A stretch of 64,000 bases of DNA from a virus, in IMG/VR virus record IMGVR_UViG_3300035698_011044, positions 1 through 64,000 of that record; one strand, given 5' to 3'. The notes below the pieces were generated by a model. That model was not told where the DNA came from. It ran no database searches and saw only the letters and a program-made list of their open reading frames with translations. This document shows, piece after piece, positions 35,108-43,016 of this stretch; within the stretch, counting starts at the first letter, position 1, and every line of letters starts with the position of its first letter. The translations under genes and the position numbers were made by a program.

Positions 35108-37171
35108 TTAAGTCATCCATCCACTGCCGGAGGACGCATTACTAACACCTCTCTCAGCCTGAGCTACTTCTCTCCACCGTCCTGCTGCGGTTTGTGCTGC
35201 GAGATTCTTGAGATACCTCGTGTGTTCATTGGAGTAATTTTTCATCTTATGCTGCCGAGGAGACATTCTGCCGGTCTCCCAGAGAGATGAGACGATATTA
35301 CTGAGCGCCCTGCACAATCCATGTCCCGGGGCTGGTTTGTTGCGCTCCATTGTCCAAGAACTCATTTGCCGAGAAAGCTTCTGACACTTTGCGTGTATTA
35401 CAAGCTTCTTCCTGGAGAGTAATCTGCTAACATAAGTAATGGATCCAAGTTCATCGTATTTATGGTTAGGTCTCAGATTATACTTCAGCTTCCGGTATGC
35501 AGACCGAGTATCACCTCCGGCCTTTCCAAACATCTTCGGGCTACCATACCACTCGAAAGCTCTCATATCTCTTAATATACCATTGGTATCTGCTTTTAGC
35601 ATCTCTGTAAGTGCAACAGCCGTAATTTGTGGCCGAGTAGTTCCAGAGACATATTCATCAAAAACAACGAGCCTTCCAGTTTTAGCCGTCCAAAGCATGA
35701 AGAGAACGCTGGTTGAGTAGTCGTCGTCAATCCACTCGCTGCAGAGGAGAATAGTCCGGTCATCGAGCCCCTCCCATCCAATATTAAATTCTGCAGTTTC
35801 CCCACGGTACTCCTTAAAGATTCGCTTCTCCAACTTCAAAATCTTATTCCCGCCCGATACCGCATCCACGCCATCACGTTTTCCAAATGGGAACGCTACG
35901 CACTGCGCAATGAAAGCCTTGTTCCAATTAGCACGAAGGAGATACACTCCTCCCTGTTCAGCAAGTGCATTCCATGGCCTAGCCCTCTCCACCTTTTTAC
36001 CGCTCGGAGGATCCCCGATAACAATTCTGTCCGCCAACACATTCCTGGTGTAATGATCTGTCACGAATTTTCCGGAAGAACCTTTCTCCTCCTCGATTGC
36101 GACTCTGACATCCGGCCCATCCATATCTGCACAGGCTCGAACCTTCTTCTCTGTATTCGCTGGCAACTCTTTGAACATGGTGATATCTGCAATATAGAGG
36201 TTTGCCCCCTGATACCCCACGAGGGCCCCTGCAGTGAAGTCTGGATCATTATCCTCCTTCTCTTCGGTTGCAGCGAAATCCCAGTACCTGAGCCATTCTA
36301 CGCCGTCTGGGAGTATGTCTAGGTATTTGAACCACTCAGCTCTGAACATTCCCTTCTTGGAAGAGATATTCCAGTTACCTTTGAGTAGTTGTTCACGAGT
36401 AACTGCATCCTGCATTGATAATTTTCTAGCGTAGTCAGCATCACCCTCTGGATTATCAGAGAGTAGCGCTGGAATAAACGTGAATGAATAAGGAGGAAAT
36501 CCCTCTTCATCGATGAAATCTTTATCTACCCATGTAATTATGTCGTCCACAACGACAAAGTATCGAACAACCCCACTCCGCTCTGCAATCGGATAACCAT
36601 TTTCGCCAATCCACCAATCAACGAGAGTTCTTACCCAGCCACCAATTGGATCCTCTTCCTCCCCGCTGGTTGGATTGCAAGTAGCTCGGGTATAACATTT
36701 TCGGTCATACCCATTCGCCTGCCTATTCCTGGTGAGGAGATAAAAGAACATCTTCCTGGTAAAGTGAGTAAGCTCATCAAATCCGAGAAAGGCAATCTGA
36801 TCTCCCTGGTGATCGATTGTATTCTTCTCATGTTCGAGATGTGAGAATGATATCTCTGAGCCCGAAGGAAATCTCCACTTGAGTCTGTTCTCAACCGGCA
36901 CTCCTCCTTGAGTAGGAAATAACTGCATAGAAGTATCCCAGAGTCCACCTGAGCTTGTTACTTGCTTACCGGTTCTCCTGAAGATCGTTGCAGTGAATCG
37001 TGGATGACTAACGTGTCGAAGTGGATCCAGAAGCATAGCATAAGATTTTCCCCCGCCGGCAGCCCCGCCATATAGCACAAAATCTGCCTTCGACTCCAGG
37101 AATTTAGTCTGGGGTCCAGGGTTTGCCCTGATCACATTATAAGTAACTCCGTCTATTACTTCGAGGGGCAT
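35108..37171 (-). CDS. Terminase large subunit with C-terminal extension
   Basis: 687 residues. The ATPase domain has Walker A 'GGAAGGGKSY' (35-44) and 'IAFLGFDEL' as Walker B. The first RNase H-type nuclease runs from 'RYWDFAATEEKEDNDPDFTAGALV' (about 290) to 'DGVDAVSGG' (about 440), already a complete Terminase_6C-like domain. A further 240 residues follow with 'GRLVVFDEYVSGTTRPQ', which looks like a second terminase-type RNase H fold. It packages phage DNA into the procapsid. Overlaps the small subunit by 16 bp. Confidence 0.85.
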   Translation of the reverse strand: MPLEVIDGVTYNVIRANPGPQTKFLESKADFVLYGGAAGGGKSYAMLLDPLRHVSHPRFTATIFRRTGKQVTSSGGLWDTSMQLFPTQGGVPVENRLKWRFPSGSEISFSHLEHEKNTIDHQGDQIAFLGFDELTHFTRKMFFYLLTRNRQANGYDRKCYTRATCNPTSGEEEDPIGGWVRTLVDWWIGENGYPIAERSGVVRYFVVVDDIITWVDKDFIDEEGFPPYSFTFIPALLSDNPEGDADYARKLSMQDAVTREQLLKGNWNISSKKGMFRAEWFKYLDILPDGVEWLRYWDFAATEEKEDNDPDFTAGALVGYQGANLYIADITMFKELPANTEKKVRACADMDGPDVRVAIEEEKGSSGKFVTDHYTRNVLADRIVIGDPPSGKKVERARPWNALAEQGGVYLLRANWNKAFIAQCVAFPFGKRDGVDAVSGGNKILKLEKRIFKEYRGETAEFNIGWEGLDDRTILLCSEWIDDDYSTSVLFMLWTAKTGRLVVFDEYVSGTTRPQITAVALTEMLKADTNGILRDMRAFEWYGSPKMFGKAGGDTRSAYRKLKYNLRPNHKYDELGSITYVSRLLSRKKLVIHAKCQKLSRQMSSWTMERNKPAPGHGLCRALSNIVSSLWETGRMSPRQHKMKNYSNEHTRYLKNLAAQTAAGRWREVAQAERGVSNASSGSGWMT

Positions 37172-37689
37172 GGCGCTGGTTTCTCTGTCCCGTTAGAAGG
37201 AAGCATGATAAGTGTCTGGATTCCAGCAGATCCATCCGAGCTGGTAATATCGACAGCCTTCTTGGATGGAGCCAGTGCGCCCGCCATCTCATTGTAGATC
37301 TTAATGAAGCCCTTGTCTCCAGCAGCAACTCCCTCTACAACCTTCTTGATAACATCCCCAGGAGGAAGACCCTGCTTCGCAAACATTTCTACAGTGAAGT
37401 TCTCGTAAGCGTGCTGGATTTTCTCTTTGTTGACAGCCTTCCCCCACTTGTCTCTCACGCCTCGCTTCTTAATGGCAGAAAGAGATGGACAGACTTTCAT
37501 CACTTTAGAACAAGCTTGGTGCAACAGCCTAAAGCTCGCAAAAGATCCAGATTCATAGTACGACTTGAGTAATGCCCACTCCTGTTCTGTGTACTTTAAT
37601 CCAGATGACCTCCGCTGCTTCTTGGGTTCCTCAGTCTTCTTAGCGACTTTCTTCTTCGGCCCTTTTACTGGGCTCCTCTTCGTTGCCAT
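37156..37689 (-). CDS. Putative terminase small subunit
   Basis: 177 residues: a very basic N-terminal tail (PVKGPKKKVAKK), then helical DNA-binding-like segments at 40-80 ('SYYESGSFASFRLLHQACSKV...SLSAIKKRGVRDKW') and a helical oligomerisation region at 85-140. Position immediately before the large subunit, size and layout fit a small terminase that recognises the packaging site. AGAGGAG precedes the ATG. Confidence 0.65.
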   Translation of the reverse strand: MATKRSPVKGPKKKVAKKTEEPKKQRRSSGLKYTEQEWALLKSYYESGSFASFRLLHQACSKVMKVCPSLSAIKKRGVRDKWGKAVNKEKIQHAYENFTVEMFAKQGLPPGDVIKKVVEGVAAGDKGFIKIYNEMAGALAPSKKAVDITSSDGSAGIQTLIMLPSNGTEKPAPCPSK

Positions 37690-37710
37690 GTTATCTCCTC
37701 TGGACGTTTG

Positions 37711-37782
37711 TTACTTCTTCCGTGTACCAGTGGAGTTGCTTGCCTTACTATGCTTGTTGCCTGTTCTGGTTTCCTCACACAT
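37711..37782 (-). CDS. Possible 23-aa basic peptide
   Basis: ATG at 37782 overlaps the upstream stop; the peptide MCEETRTGNKHSKASNST plus a Gly-Thr-Arg-Lys-Lys end is Ser/Lys/Thr-rich like other tiny phage peptides. There is no strong ribosome binding site. It fills an otherwise empty 85-bp gap. Weak call. Confidence 0.3.
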   Translation of the reverse strand: MCEETRTGNKHSKASNSTGTRKK

Positions 37783-38224
37783 AGGATGGCGCTACCCGCT
37801 TAACTTCAGTAGCGACAATATCTCTCATAATGGCGCTAAATGTCTTCTCTGAATAATCGCCATCGGCCAAGTCGCCACTTCTGTGCCAGTCTTCTCCAAC
37901 ACAACACTTTCTGTTAGTAACGATGCATCCGAGGTAGCCGCGGGTGTATTTATTAGCTTCATTCTGCATACCTGGCTTCACTGCGATTTTGTAGTTGTGG
38001 TTCTCAGTGTAGAGATTGACACTAATCCTCTCTGGCTCATTAGAATATTGCTGAAACACGGCGTTTTTTGCTATCCCGCCGCTTCTGCTAAGGTATTTGT
38101 CCAGCCAATAGTTCAGCTCTGGAGCAAACTCTTTGAATTTCTCCGCCGAGAGATTATGCCTGTAAGGCTTTTGCGAAAAAGGTCCTTCGCACTTATTGGT
38201 AGTTGGTGTTTTTTCTGTTTTCAT
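37775..38224 (-). CDS. Unrecognised protein (149 aa)
   Basis: The ATG at 38224 with GGAAAGAGAG upstream is preferred over the TTG at 38230. 149 residues with a Tyr/Lys/Asn-rich fold and four scattered Cys (C12, C101, and the CC pair near 108-109). No membrane segment. Function unknown; just upstream of terminase. Confidence 0.6.
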   Translation of the reverse strand: MKTEKTPTTNKCEGPFSQKPYRHNLSAEKFKEFAPELNYWLDKYLSRSGGIAKNAVFQQYSNEPERISVNLYTENHNYKIAVKPGMQNEANKYTRGYLGCIVTNRKCCVGEDWHRSGDLADGDYSEKTFSAIMRDIVATEVKRVAPSYV

Positions 38225-38261
38225 AATCAACTCTCTTTCCTACGCCGAGTACCTATGTAAG

Positions 38262-38381
38262 TTATTTCTTGGGAGCCTTCTTAACCGGCTGCTGTTTTGT
38301 TCCCTTGTTTCCTCTTCCTCCGCCTGTTCCATCTCTTCGTGGTGTTCCTCCGCAAGCTCCCTGCTTTGTTCCTTTTGGCAT
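38262..38381 (-). CDS. Tiny Gly/Lys/Arg-rich protein (39 aa)
   Basis: AAGGAG is 7 nt before the ATG at 38381. The sequence is MPKGTKQGACGG followed by PRRDGTGGGRGN and a Lys/Gln-rich end, a composition I have seen in tiny phage ORFs near terminase. Likely an unstructured basic peptide. Function unknown. Confidence 0.6.
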   Translation of the reverse strand: MPKGTKQGACGGTPRRDGTGGGRGNKGTKQQPVKKAPKK

Positions 38382-38410
38382 AACATGCTCCTTCTGTTGG
38401 TTTGGATTAA

Positions 38411-38695
38411 TTACTTGTGCTTACTTAAATCAAGAAACTCTCCTCCGGAAAGGATGTTGCCTCCGAAGATCTTCTCTGGGCCAGTGCACTCTATGTTGCA
38501 AATCTCCTTTGCACTGGGAACATAAGCCATCCCTCTGCGATCGCCGTCACCCGGGTCTCCCAGCTTATCTTTTAGGGTCTTGGCAGTCTCTTTGATTTTC
38601 TTGATCTCAGGAGAGTCGGGCTCGGGCTTTCCAGCTACAAGAACACCGTGTCTCTCCCAAGTGCGAGCATCTATTGTGTCGCTAAGAATTGACAT
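38411..38695 (-). CDS. Unrecognised small protein (94 aa)
   Basis: 94 residues, helical first half ('SPEIKKIKETAKTLKDKLG') then a Gly/Pro-rich second half. Overlaps its upstream neighbour by a single base. No recognised family. Confidence 0.55.
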   Translation of the reverse strand: MSILSDTIDARTWERHGVLVAGKPEPDSPEIKKIKETAKTLKDKLGDPGDGDRRGMAYVPSAKEICNIECTGPEKIFGGNILSGGEFLDLSKHK

Positions 38696-38922
38696 TATGC
38701 TTTCCTTTCATTGAAGAATATATTTAGCCAGGATTTTTTCTCAGGTTCAGGAGTGTCTGAAATTCTCGCCGTCCCAATCACGCGGGGAGTAGATATTGCA
38801 TTGCAAAGGTTTCCGCAAGCCCCCTCGGAAGAACGACTGTGCCTAATTGGTTCTTCTATCTGTCTGGAGCTATCTGCAATAACCTGCCCCAAAGCAAGTC
38901 CTGTTGTTAGATCAAGCATCAT
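38695..38922 (-). CDS. Unrecognised small protein (75 aa)
   Basis: 75 residues starting MMLDLTTGLALGQVIADSS, with a mid-region of Arg/Ser/Gly and a basic C-terminus (NIFFNERKA). GGAAGGAC precedes the two adjacent ATGs at 38919-38922. The leader contains the 7-bp hairpin and the tandem repeats at 38975-39061. Confidence 0.5.
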   Translation of the reverse strand: MMLDLTTGLALGQVIADSSRQIEEPIRHSRSSEGACGNLCNAISTPRVIGTARISDTPEPEKKSWLNIFFNERKA

Positions 38923-38974
38923 GTCCTTCCGGCTTCAACCGTAGTTATCGGTCTTGGGATTGGGTTATAGATAA

Positions 38975-39012
38975 ACATCTCTTCCCGAGAGCTGCTCAAG
39001 CTACCGAGATGT
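38975..39012 (-). promoter_or_regulatory. 7-bp hairpin in leader of 75-aa gene
   Basis: ACATCTC (38975-38981) and GAGATGT (39006-39012) are perfectly complementary, with an inner AGCT/AGCT pairing. It lies between the tandem repeat array and the 75-aa gene in the minus transcript, about 55 nt before the ATG. Confidence 0.4.
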
Positions 39013-39016
39013 CCCC

Positions 39017-39061
39017 ACGTGATCCTACGTGATCCTACGTGATCCTACGTGATCCTACGTG
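39017..39061. repeat. Four and a half tandem copies of a 10-bp unit
   Basis: ACGTGATCCT repeats four times exactly (39017-39056) plus ACGTG. The period of 10 bp is not a multiple of three, so each gain or loss of a copy shifts the reading frame of the ORF entering from 39155. Each unit contains GATC and CACGTG/ACGT palindromes. Confidence 0.9.
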
Positions 39062-39155
39062 CTTCTTGGGATAACTTTAAAGCTCTGGCAACATCATAAA
39101 CATCAACCATCGTCAAAGGTTTAGATATTACTTTTTTGATAGTTTGTGTTTCCAC
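39045..39155 (-). CDS. Short HTH-like peptide ending inside a tandem repeat (36 aa)
   Basis: A GTG at 39155 (GGGAG upstream, TAGTG overlap with the previous stop) opens a 36-residue frame that ends at a TAG formed by the first repeat copy. The segment 'DVYDVARALKLSQEARRIT' resembles the recognition part of a helix-turn-helix. The repeat probably truncated a longer protein, or acts as a phase switch. Confidence 0.45.
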   Translation of the reverse strand: METQTIKKVISKPLTMVDVYDVARALKLSQEARRIT

Positions 39156-39457
39156 TACTCCCACACTACAAGGTTACTTAATGATTTGCAAAATTGTTCT
39201 GGAGTAGCCTGTTCGAGCTTGTATTTTTTATACCACAGCTTACAATCGAACGCTTCTCTCCGTGAGTTTTTAAACTCTCCCGCACTTCTTTCGGTAATGT
39301 ACTCTTCCGTTTCATTTACTATCCTGTTTTTCGCTTCCCGCTTTTCAGCAGTTTTGCTCCCACGCTCGTCACTTTCCCACCAATTAACATACCCCTTTTG
39401 AGGATGGCAGTCGGTTTTCCCCGGGAAGTTGATTGGTCTTCTACCCATTGGTTGCAT
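39155..39457 (-). CDS. Unrecognised small basic protein (100 aa)
   Basis: 100 residues, Lys/Arg/Glu-rich, with 'GRRPINFPGKTDCHPQKGYVNWW' at the N-terminus, suggesting DNA contact or an HNH-like or zinc relic. The rest is helical. It overlaps the upstream gene by one base. No confident family. Confidence 0.55.
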   Translation of the reverse strand: MQPMGRRPINFPGKTDCHPQKGYVNWWESDERGSKTAEKREAKNRIVNETEEYITERSAGEFKNSRREAFDCKLWYKKYKLEQATPEQFCKSLSNLVVWE

Positions 39458-39786
39458 TAAGAAGCTTCTCCGGCTTTCCGGACCCGCCGAGATTCCTCGT
39501 ATTTTCTCAATTCAGCCTCGTATTCAGCCTTCTGTTTTGGGGTTGTGGTAACACTATGTCTTTTAGTGAACTTCTCCATTGCAGATTCATACTCTCTAGG
39601 AGTAAGACCTTTGCCTATAGCAAGAGCATCCTCGATCTCCTTGGTGCAAGTGCCTGCTGGCATTGTTTTGTCTATGTTAGATATTATTCCACACCTCCCA
39701 CGCCTTTTTAAAGCATTCGAGTTGATAGACTCGCACACAACTCCTATCACTGCAGGTGGAGATATTGCGTTTGGGTAAGATGTCAT
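39457..39786 (-). CDS. Unrecognised protein (109 aa)
   Basis: 109 residues with a Cys-containing N-terminal half ('VVCESINSNALKRRGRCG') and a charged helix near the C-terminus ('KQKAEYEAELRKYEESRR'). Coupled to both neighbours by 1-4-bp overlaps. Function unknown. Confidence 0.55.
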   Translation of the reverse strand: MTSYPNAISPPAVIGVVCESINSNALKRRGRCGIISNIDKTMPAGTCTKEIEDALAIGKGLTPREYESAMEKFTKRHSVTTTPKQKAEYEAELRKYEESRRVRKAGEAS

Positions 39787-40280
39787 GATCTCCCCCGCCT
39801 TTTAGAGAGCATTTTATCGAGGGCTTCGTTACGGCTTAGAGCTTTCTTCTTTTCTTTAGTTTCAATGGGAGCATAAAAATCCTTGTATCGCACAGGAAAA
39901 GCATGGAACACGAAAGATTCTTCTGGGCCCGCCAATCTTTTGCGTCCATAATCGTCGATTTCCTTGCATTTTTTAAGAGTTAATGGCTCGGGGGATATTT
40001 TGTGAGAATTATAGGAATGATAATTTTCAGAGTCTCTGGCAGTACAATCCTCTGACACTTTCCCAAAAAGCTCTGCAACCATATTTTCCTGAATTTCTTC
40101 CCAATGATCGGCAATCACAATCTCTAACATCTCCTGTAGAGCTTTCGCAATTTCCGAAGATACCTCATGATCAACAATCACTACTGGGGGGTGGTCCTTC
40201 AAAGCCTGCTTGTAATTGTCAGAAATTCTTTGACAGAACACTCTCGCGGTCTCGGATGGTTGGCGTTCTCTTTGCATCAT
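39783..40280 (-). CDS. Unrecognised protein (165 aa)
   Basis: 165 residues, mostly helical and charged, with a His-rich 'DHPPVVIVDHEVSSEIAKAL' near 30-55 and a basic end (LSKRRGRS). It belongs to the operon starting at the promoter at 41210. Not recognised. Confidence 0.55.
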   Translation of the reverse strand: MMQRERQPSETARVFCQRISDNYKQALKDHPPVVIVDHEVSSEIAKALQEMLEIVIADHWEEIQENMVAELFGKVSEDCTARDSENYHSYNSHKISPEPLTLKKCKEIDDYGRKRLAGPEESFVFHAFPVRYKDFYAPIETKEKKKALSRNEALDKMLSKRRGRS

Positions 40281-41167
40281 AGGCCACTTGAATTGCTAGA
40301 GTTTTCGCCAGTACGAGTAGCCTTCTCTTGTGTTTTCCGTTTGTCCATATACGTCTTCACGCCATTCTCAAGCTCCTGCTTGACGTTGATAGGTTGTTCT
40401 GGTGTTGGAAGAGGAGATGGTCCAGTAAATGGTGGCCCGAAAGATTCTACAAGGTAAACTCCATCAAATTTTCCGACAAGAAATGGGATCTCAGGCATTG
40501 TCTCGCATTCAGATTCAGGAATAGCTATCATTTTAGCAAGACGATCTTTTGGGCAAAATACGCCAAGTTCCTTCTTTGTAAGATAACAGATTGGCAATCC
40601 TCCTGCCTTGGAACCCGTTTTAATCCAAGCGTCCTTAATATTAGAAATTCTCTCGAGCAGAAAGGCTCTGGTTATTGGTAACGCTGAAATCCCAGCCTCT
40701 TCGTAAACTTTTTCTGTTGCATCCTGATATTCTTTTGCTTTTGCGTTTTCAACTTCCTCCAGAGCCCCGTGACCAACCACTTCTACAGGATGGCACCTCT
40801 TGGCCATATCTTTCTCAGTCTTCGCCTTAGCTTCTTTCATATAAGCAAGATGCTCTTTTCCCCATAGGCTATCTTCCATAACATACATGACATCCTCGCG
40901 TACTTTTTTATCAATTGCACTTGTGCGAAGATGAGGGGTCTCTGCTTTTTCTAGGGGATTTTCCAGCTCTTTTATTATAAACCTGAACCCCTCGAGCTGG
41001 CAAGGCCGAAAATGTTCCAGTGTAAAAATTCCATCTTTACTGATTGGCACAATTTCGGGAAACGCAGTCGTGACTACAAATCCCATTTTGGCCAAGTGAT
41101 CTCTAAGTATTTGCTCGACCTTCTTGGCTGGCATTATGATTGTTGTTGTTTTCTTGATGTCCATCAC
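40277..41167 (-). CDS. Unrecognised protein (296 aa)
   Basis: 296 residues: an N-terminal basic helix ('AKKVEQILRDHLAKM'), a long helical, Glu/Lys-rich middle (85-160), and a Pro-rich linker ('GPPFTGPSPLPTPEQP') followed by a helical tail. It is the first gene after the promoter at 41210. There is no membrane segment or catalytic motif that I recognise. Confidence 0.6.
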   Translation of the reverse strand: MMDIKKTTTIIMPAKKVEQILRDHLAKMGFVVTTAFPEIVPISKDGIFTLEHFRPCQLEGFRFIIKELENPLEKAETPHLRTSAIDKKVREDVMYVMEDSLWGKEHLAYMKEAKAKTEKDMAKRCHPVEVVGHGALEEVENAKAKEYQDATEKVYEEAGISALPITRAFLLERISNIKDAWIKTGSKAGGLPICYLTKKELGVFCPKDRLAKMIAIPESECETMPEIPFLVGKFDGVYLVESFGPPFTGPSPLPTPEQPINVKQELENGVKTYMDKRKTQEKATRTGENSSNSSGL

Positions 41168-41209
41168 TATTCCTTTTCCGGCTTTTTGACTAAGCTCTTG
41201 GTACTATAT

Positions 41210-41238
41210 ATTATACATTATGTTCAGGGTTTTGGCAA
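41210..41238 (-). promoter_or_regulatory. Strong promoter for the 41167-37711 gene run
   Basis: On the minus strand TTGCCA (41233-41238), 17 nt, perfect TATAAT (41210-41215). It overlaps the end of the 158-aa gene. Start predicted near 41203, about 36 nt before the ATG at 41167. Confidence 0.7.
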
Positions 41239-41687
41239 CTACAGGATACATTTTCAACCATGTCTATTAGCCCTTTGACAATCTCCATCACGCTGTAGTA
41301 TCCCTTCTCTCCGCGCAGATAGACCGCATTGCAACGACGCTCAGAAAGTCCCACGCCCAGCCGCTCACACACTTCGTCTGTAGTCTTGCTTGGCTTTGGG
41401 AGAGCGTCTCCTATAATATTAAGGGTATGCGTATCAAGATCGAATAGAGAGCATTCGGCGCAGAATCCATCTATCTCCACCACCTTCATGTGCTGCGTGC
41501 ATTTCTCCTCATAGCAGTAGCGTCTAAAAGGCTCCCCCCCCGACTTGGGTTCTTTCCGATGCTTGCACCCGAACTCTCGCTGGTTCTGGTTGAGATCATT
41601 CTTCTTTGCTTTCTTAAGGAACTCTGCTACTCCTCCGGCTGGAATGTCAATGCCTTTGGATGTTTTGATTTTCATTTTCATATTCAC
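41211..41687 (-). CDS. Cys-rich protein (158 aa)
   Basis: 158 residues with about eleven Cys, in three clusters: C..H (40-45), 'YCYEEKC' and 'CAEC' (about 58-80), and 'CSCQ' near the end. At least two zinc sites are likely. The middle has 'GVGLSERRCNAVYLRGEKGYY'. Function unknown; it joins the many zinc proteins of this early region. Confidence 0.6.
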   Translation of the reverse strand: MNMKMKIKTSKGIDIPAGGVAEFLKKAKKNDLNQNQREFGCKHRKEPKSGGEPFRRYCYEEKCTQHMKVVEIDGFCAECSLFDLDTHTLNIIGDALPKPSKTTDEVCERLGVGLSERRCNAVYLRGEKGYYSVMEIVKGLIDMVENVSCSCQNPEHNV

Positions 41688-41699
41688 TGTTCTCCTTAA

Positions 41700-41867
41700 T
41701 CAATGGTTACTGTCAAGATTTAAATACCTTTTGTTTATTTCACTTTTAATTTTTCCTATCTCACGCTCAAAATATGTAATCCTACGTTTTGACGCTTTGT
41801 GTTTCAAGCTGTTTAGCTCTGCTTTGTGTATCATTAAAGTTGAAATTGAATATTTTGAATAGTCCAC
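41700..41867 (-). CDS. Small basic helical protein, GTG start (55 aa)
   Basis: AAGGAG precedes a GTG at 41867. The 55 residues are Lys/Ser/Ile-rich and helical ('LMIHKAELNSLKHKASKRR'), suggesting a coiled coil or nucleic-acid-binding peptide. No family is recognised. Confidence 0.6.
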   Translation of the reverse strand: MDYSKYSISTLMIHKAELNSLKHKASKRRITYFEREIGKIKSEINKRYLNLDSNH

Positions 41868-41890
41868 ACTCTCTCCTTGTGTCTACTGGT

Positions 41891-42097
41891 TTAAGTTATA
41901 CGCTCCACAACATTTTTTGTAGAGTCTGGGGGCTGCTCCATGCGCCTAAGCTCTTTCCTTGCATCGGCAAGCCTTTTAGCCTGTCTCGACTCTGCCTTCT
42001 CCCATAACTCCAGACATCTATCACAGACCACGTTTAGCTTTTGGCCTGTAGTTATCTGCATTTGGAATTTTCCGCAGATTATGCAGTTGTATGTCAT
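41891..42097 (-). CDS. Zinc-ribbon protein (68 aa)
   Basis: 68 residues with CIIC (5-8) and CDRC (26-29) forming a compact zinc ribbon, followed by a charged helix. It follows the shared 108-bp leader copy at 42101. A similar zinc gene (54447) follows the other leader copy. Confidence 0.65.
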   Translation of the reverse strand: MTYNCIICGKFQMQITTGQKLNVVCDRCLELWEKAESRQAKRLADARKELRRMEQPPDSTKNVVERIT

Positions 42098-42100
42098 CCT

Positions 42101-42208
42101 CTATTCCTCTCTACTAATTTATTAATTATTAGTACCTGTTAATTATCAATGGGTTACAGTCATGTTTTGCTTATGCATGCAGTTTGGTACTACTCCTCTT
42201 TATGGTCT
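42101..42208 (-). repeat. Dispersed duplicated leader, copy 1 of 2
   Basis: This 108-bp stretch aligns without gaps to 54753-54860, with about 12 differences concentrated in its upper half; the first 46 bp differ once. Both copies carry a 7-bp hairpin (TACTAAT/ATTAGTA) just upstream of an AGAGGAAT ribosome binding site. It includes the 3' end of the 52-aa gene at 42190. Confidence 0.85.
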
Positions 42209-42348
42209 ACAGAAACACACTTTACTATCTCAAATTGCGAATCAGATCCGATATAACCACATCGTACGGCTTCACCTGTACATTCATGTAATTCCCGATG
42301 CCTACACTCTGGCGGGCAATGCTTATTTTTCCCATTACATATCTTCAT
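42190..42348 (-). CDS. Cys/His-rich small protein (52 aa)
   Basis: GGAGGT lies 9 nt before the ATG at 42348. Five or six Cys and several His (C4, 'HCPPECRHREL', C30, C45) suggest a metal-binding fold. A diverged copy with a lost start codon lies at 54842. Unknown role. Confidence 0.6.
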   Translation of the reverse strand: MKICNGKNKHCPPECRHRELHECTGEAVRCGYIGSDSQFEIVKCVSVDHKEE

Positions 42349-42351
42349 CCT

Positions 42352-42642
42352 CTACACCTCCGGTTTATCGGTTGACTTCTGACGGTCTCTATGTTTCTTT
42401 AATGCACCGATAGCTTGCTCAGGATACCTCAAGCACGCTTCCCTAAAAGAGAGCCCACACATATCAAGTTTATAAAACGGTTTCTCTTGGTTGGCATCTT
42501 CAAGAAGTCCATCTATCCGCATGGTTACCTTTTTTGTTTTCTGATTAATCACAAAATTAACTAATACCTTTTCTTCGGAGATGTTAAGTCCATTTACAAT
42601 ATCCACCACCATGTCTGTTAACTCTTCTGCCGACCTATCCAT
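42352..42642 (-). CDS. Unrecognised small protein (96 aa)
   Basis: 96 residues, acidic first half with helices ('MVVDIVNGLNISEEKVLVNFV'), then 'DMCGLSFREACLRYPEQAIGALKKH' and a tail ending STDKPEV. A similar ending (TPDKPKV) survives as a relic next to the second leader copy near 54975-55000. Function unknown. Confidence 0.55.
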   Translation of the reverse strand: MDRSAEELTDMVVDIVNGLNISEEKVLVNFVINQKTKKVTMRIDGLLEDANQEKPFYKLDMCGLSFREACLRYPEQAIGALKKHRDRQKSTDKPEV

Positions 42643-42663
42643 ATTTCACTCTCCTTTACCGGT

Positions 42664-42840
42664 TTACCATGAAACATTACCTACGATAAATTGTTTCTTG
42701 CATTCTTCGCACTGTATTATTTCTCCCCAATCCTCCCACCTCGCACACCCGCCAGGACATACGAAGACGGTTTTCCCGAGATCATCTTTTCTTCTGGCTT
42801 TTATGCGTCGCATTTCTGATTTGCATTTGGGACAGTTCAT
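42664..42840 (-). CDS. Double zinc-ribbon protein (58 aa)
   Basis: 58 residues with four cysteine pairs or singles (CPKC at 3-6, 'CPGGC' near 30, 'CEEC' near 48) in two ribbon-like halves. AGGAGGC is 7 nt before the ATG at 42840, and ATGA overlaps the upstream stop. Probably nucleic-acid or protein binding. Confidence 0.65.
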   Translation of the reverse strand: MNCPKCKSEMRRIKARRKDDLGKTVFVCPGGCARWEDWGEIIQCEECKKQFIVGNVSW

Positions 42841-43016
42841 TTTTTAGCCTCCTTCTCCCATCTATGATAACCATAACAGGTATTACATCTGTCGATTTTT
42901 ATACTTGATTTTCCATATCTACACGTCTCACAAATCTTATCAACGTCTTCCTTCTCCTCGACCTCCTCAGGTTTTTGTTTGGATGGGCGGGCACAAACTT
43001 CGTCATCTTCTAATAT
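42837..43016 (-). CDS. Zinc-ribbon ORF with no standard start codon
   Basis: The frame from just after a TAG at 43029 to a TGA at 42837 encodes an acidic stretch followed by 'KICETCRYGKSSIKIDRCNTC', a genuine zinc ribbon, and the stop overlaps the next ATG. No ATG, GTG or TTG occurs in frame; the nearest plausible codon is an ATA at 43016. It may use a rare start, be fused to the HAD protein by a +1 frameshift, or reflect an indel. Confidence 0.45.
   Translation of the reverse strand: MLEDDEVCARPSKQKPEEVEEKEDVDKICETCRYGKSSIKIDRCNTCYGYHRWEKEAKK

Noticed and set aside
39017-39061. Tandem repeats as a CRISPR array
   Set aside because: The unit is 10 bp with no spacers, so it is a simple tandem repeat.
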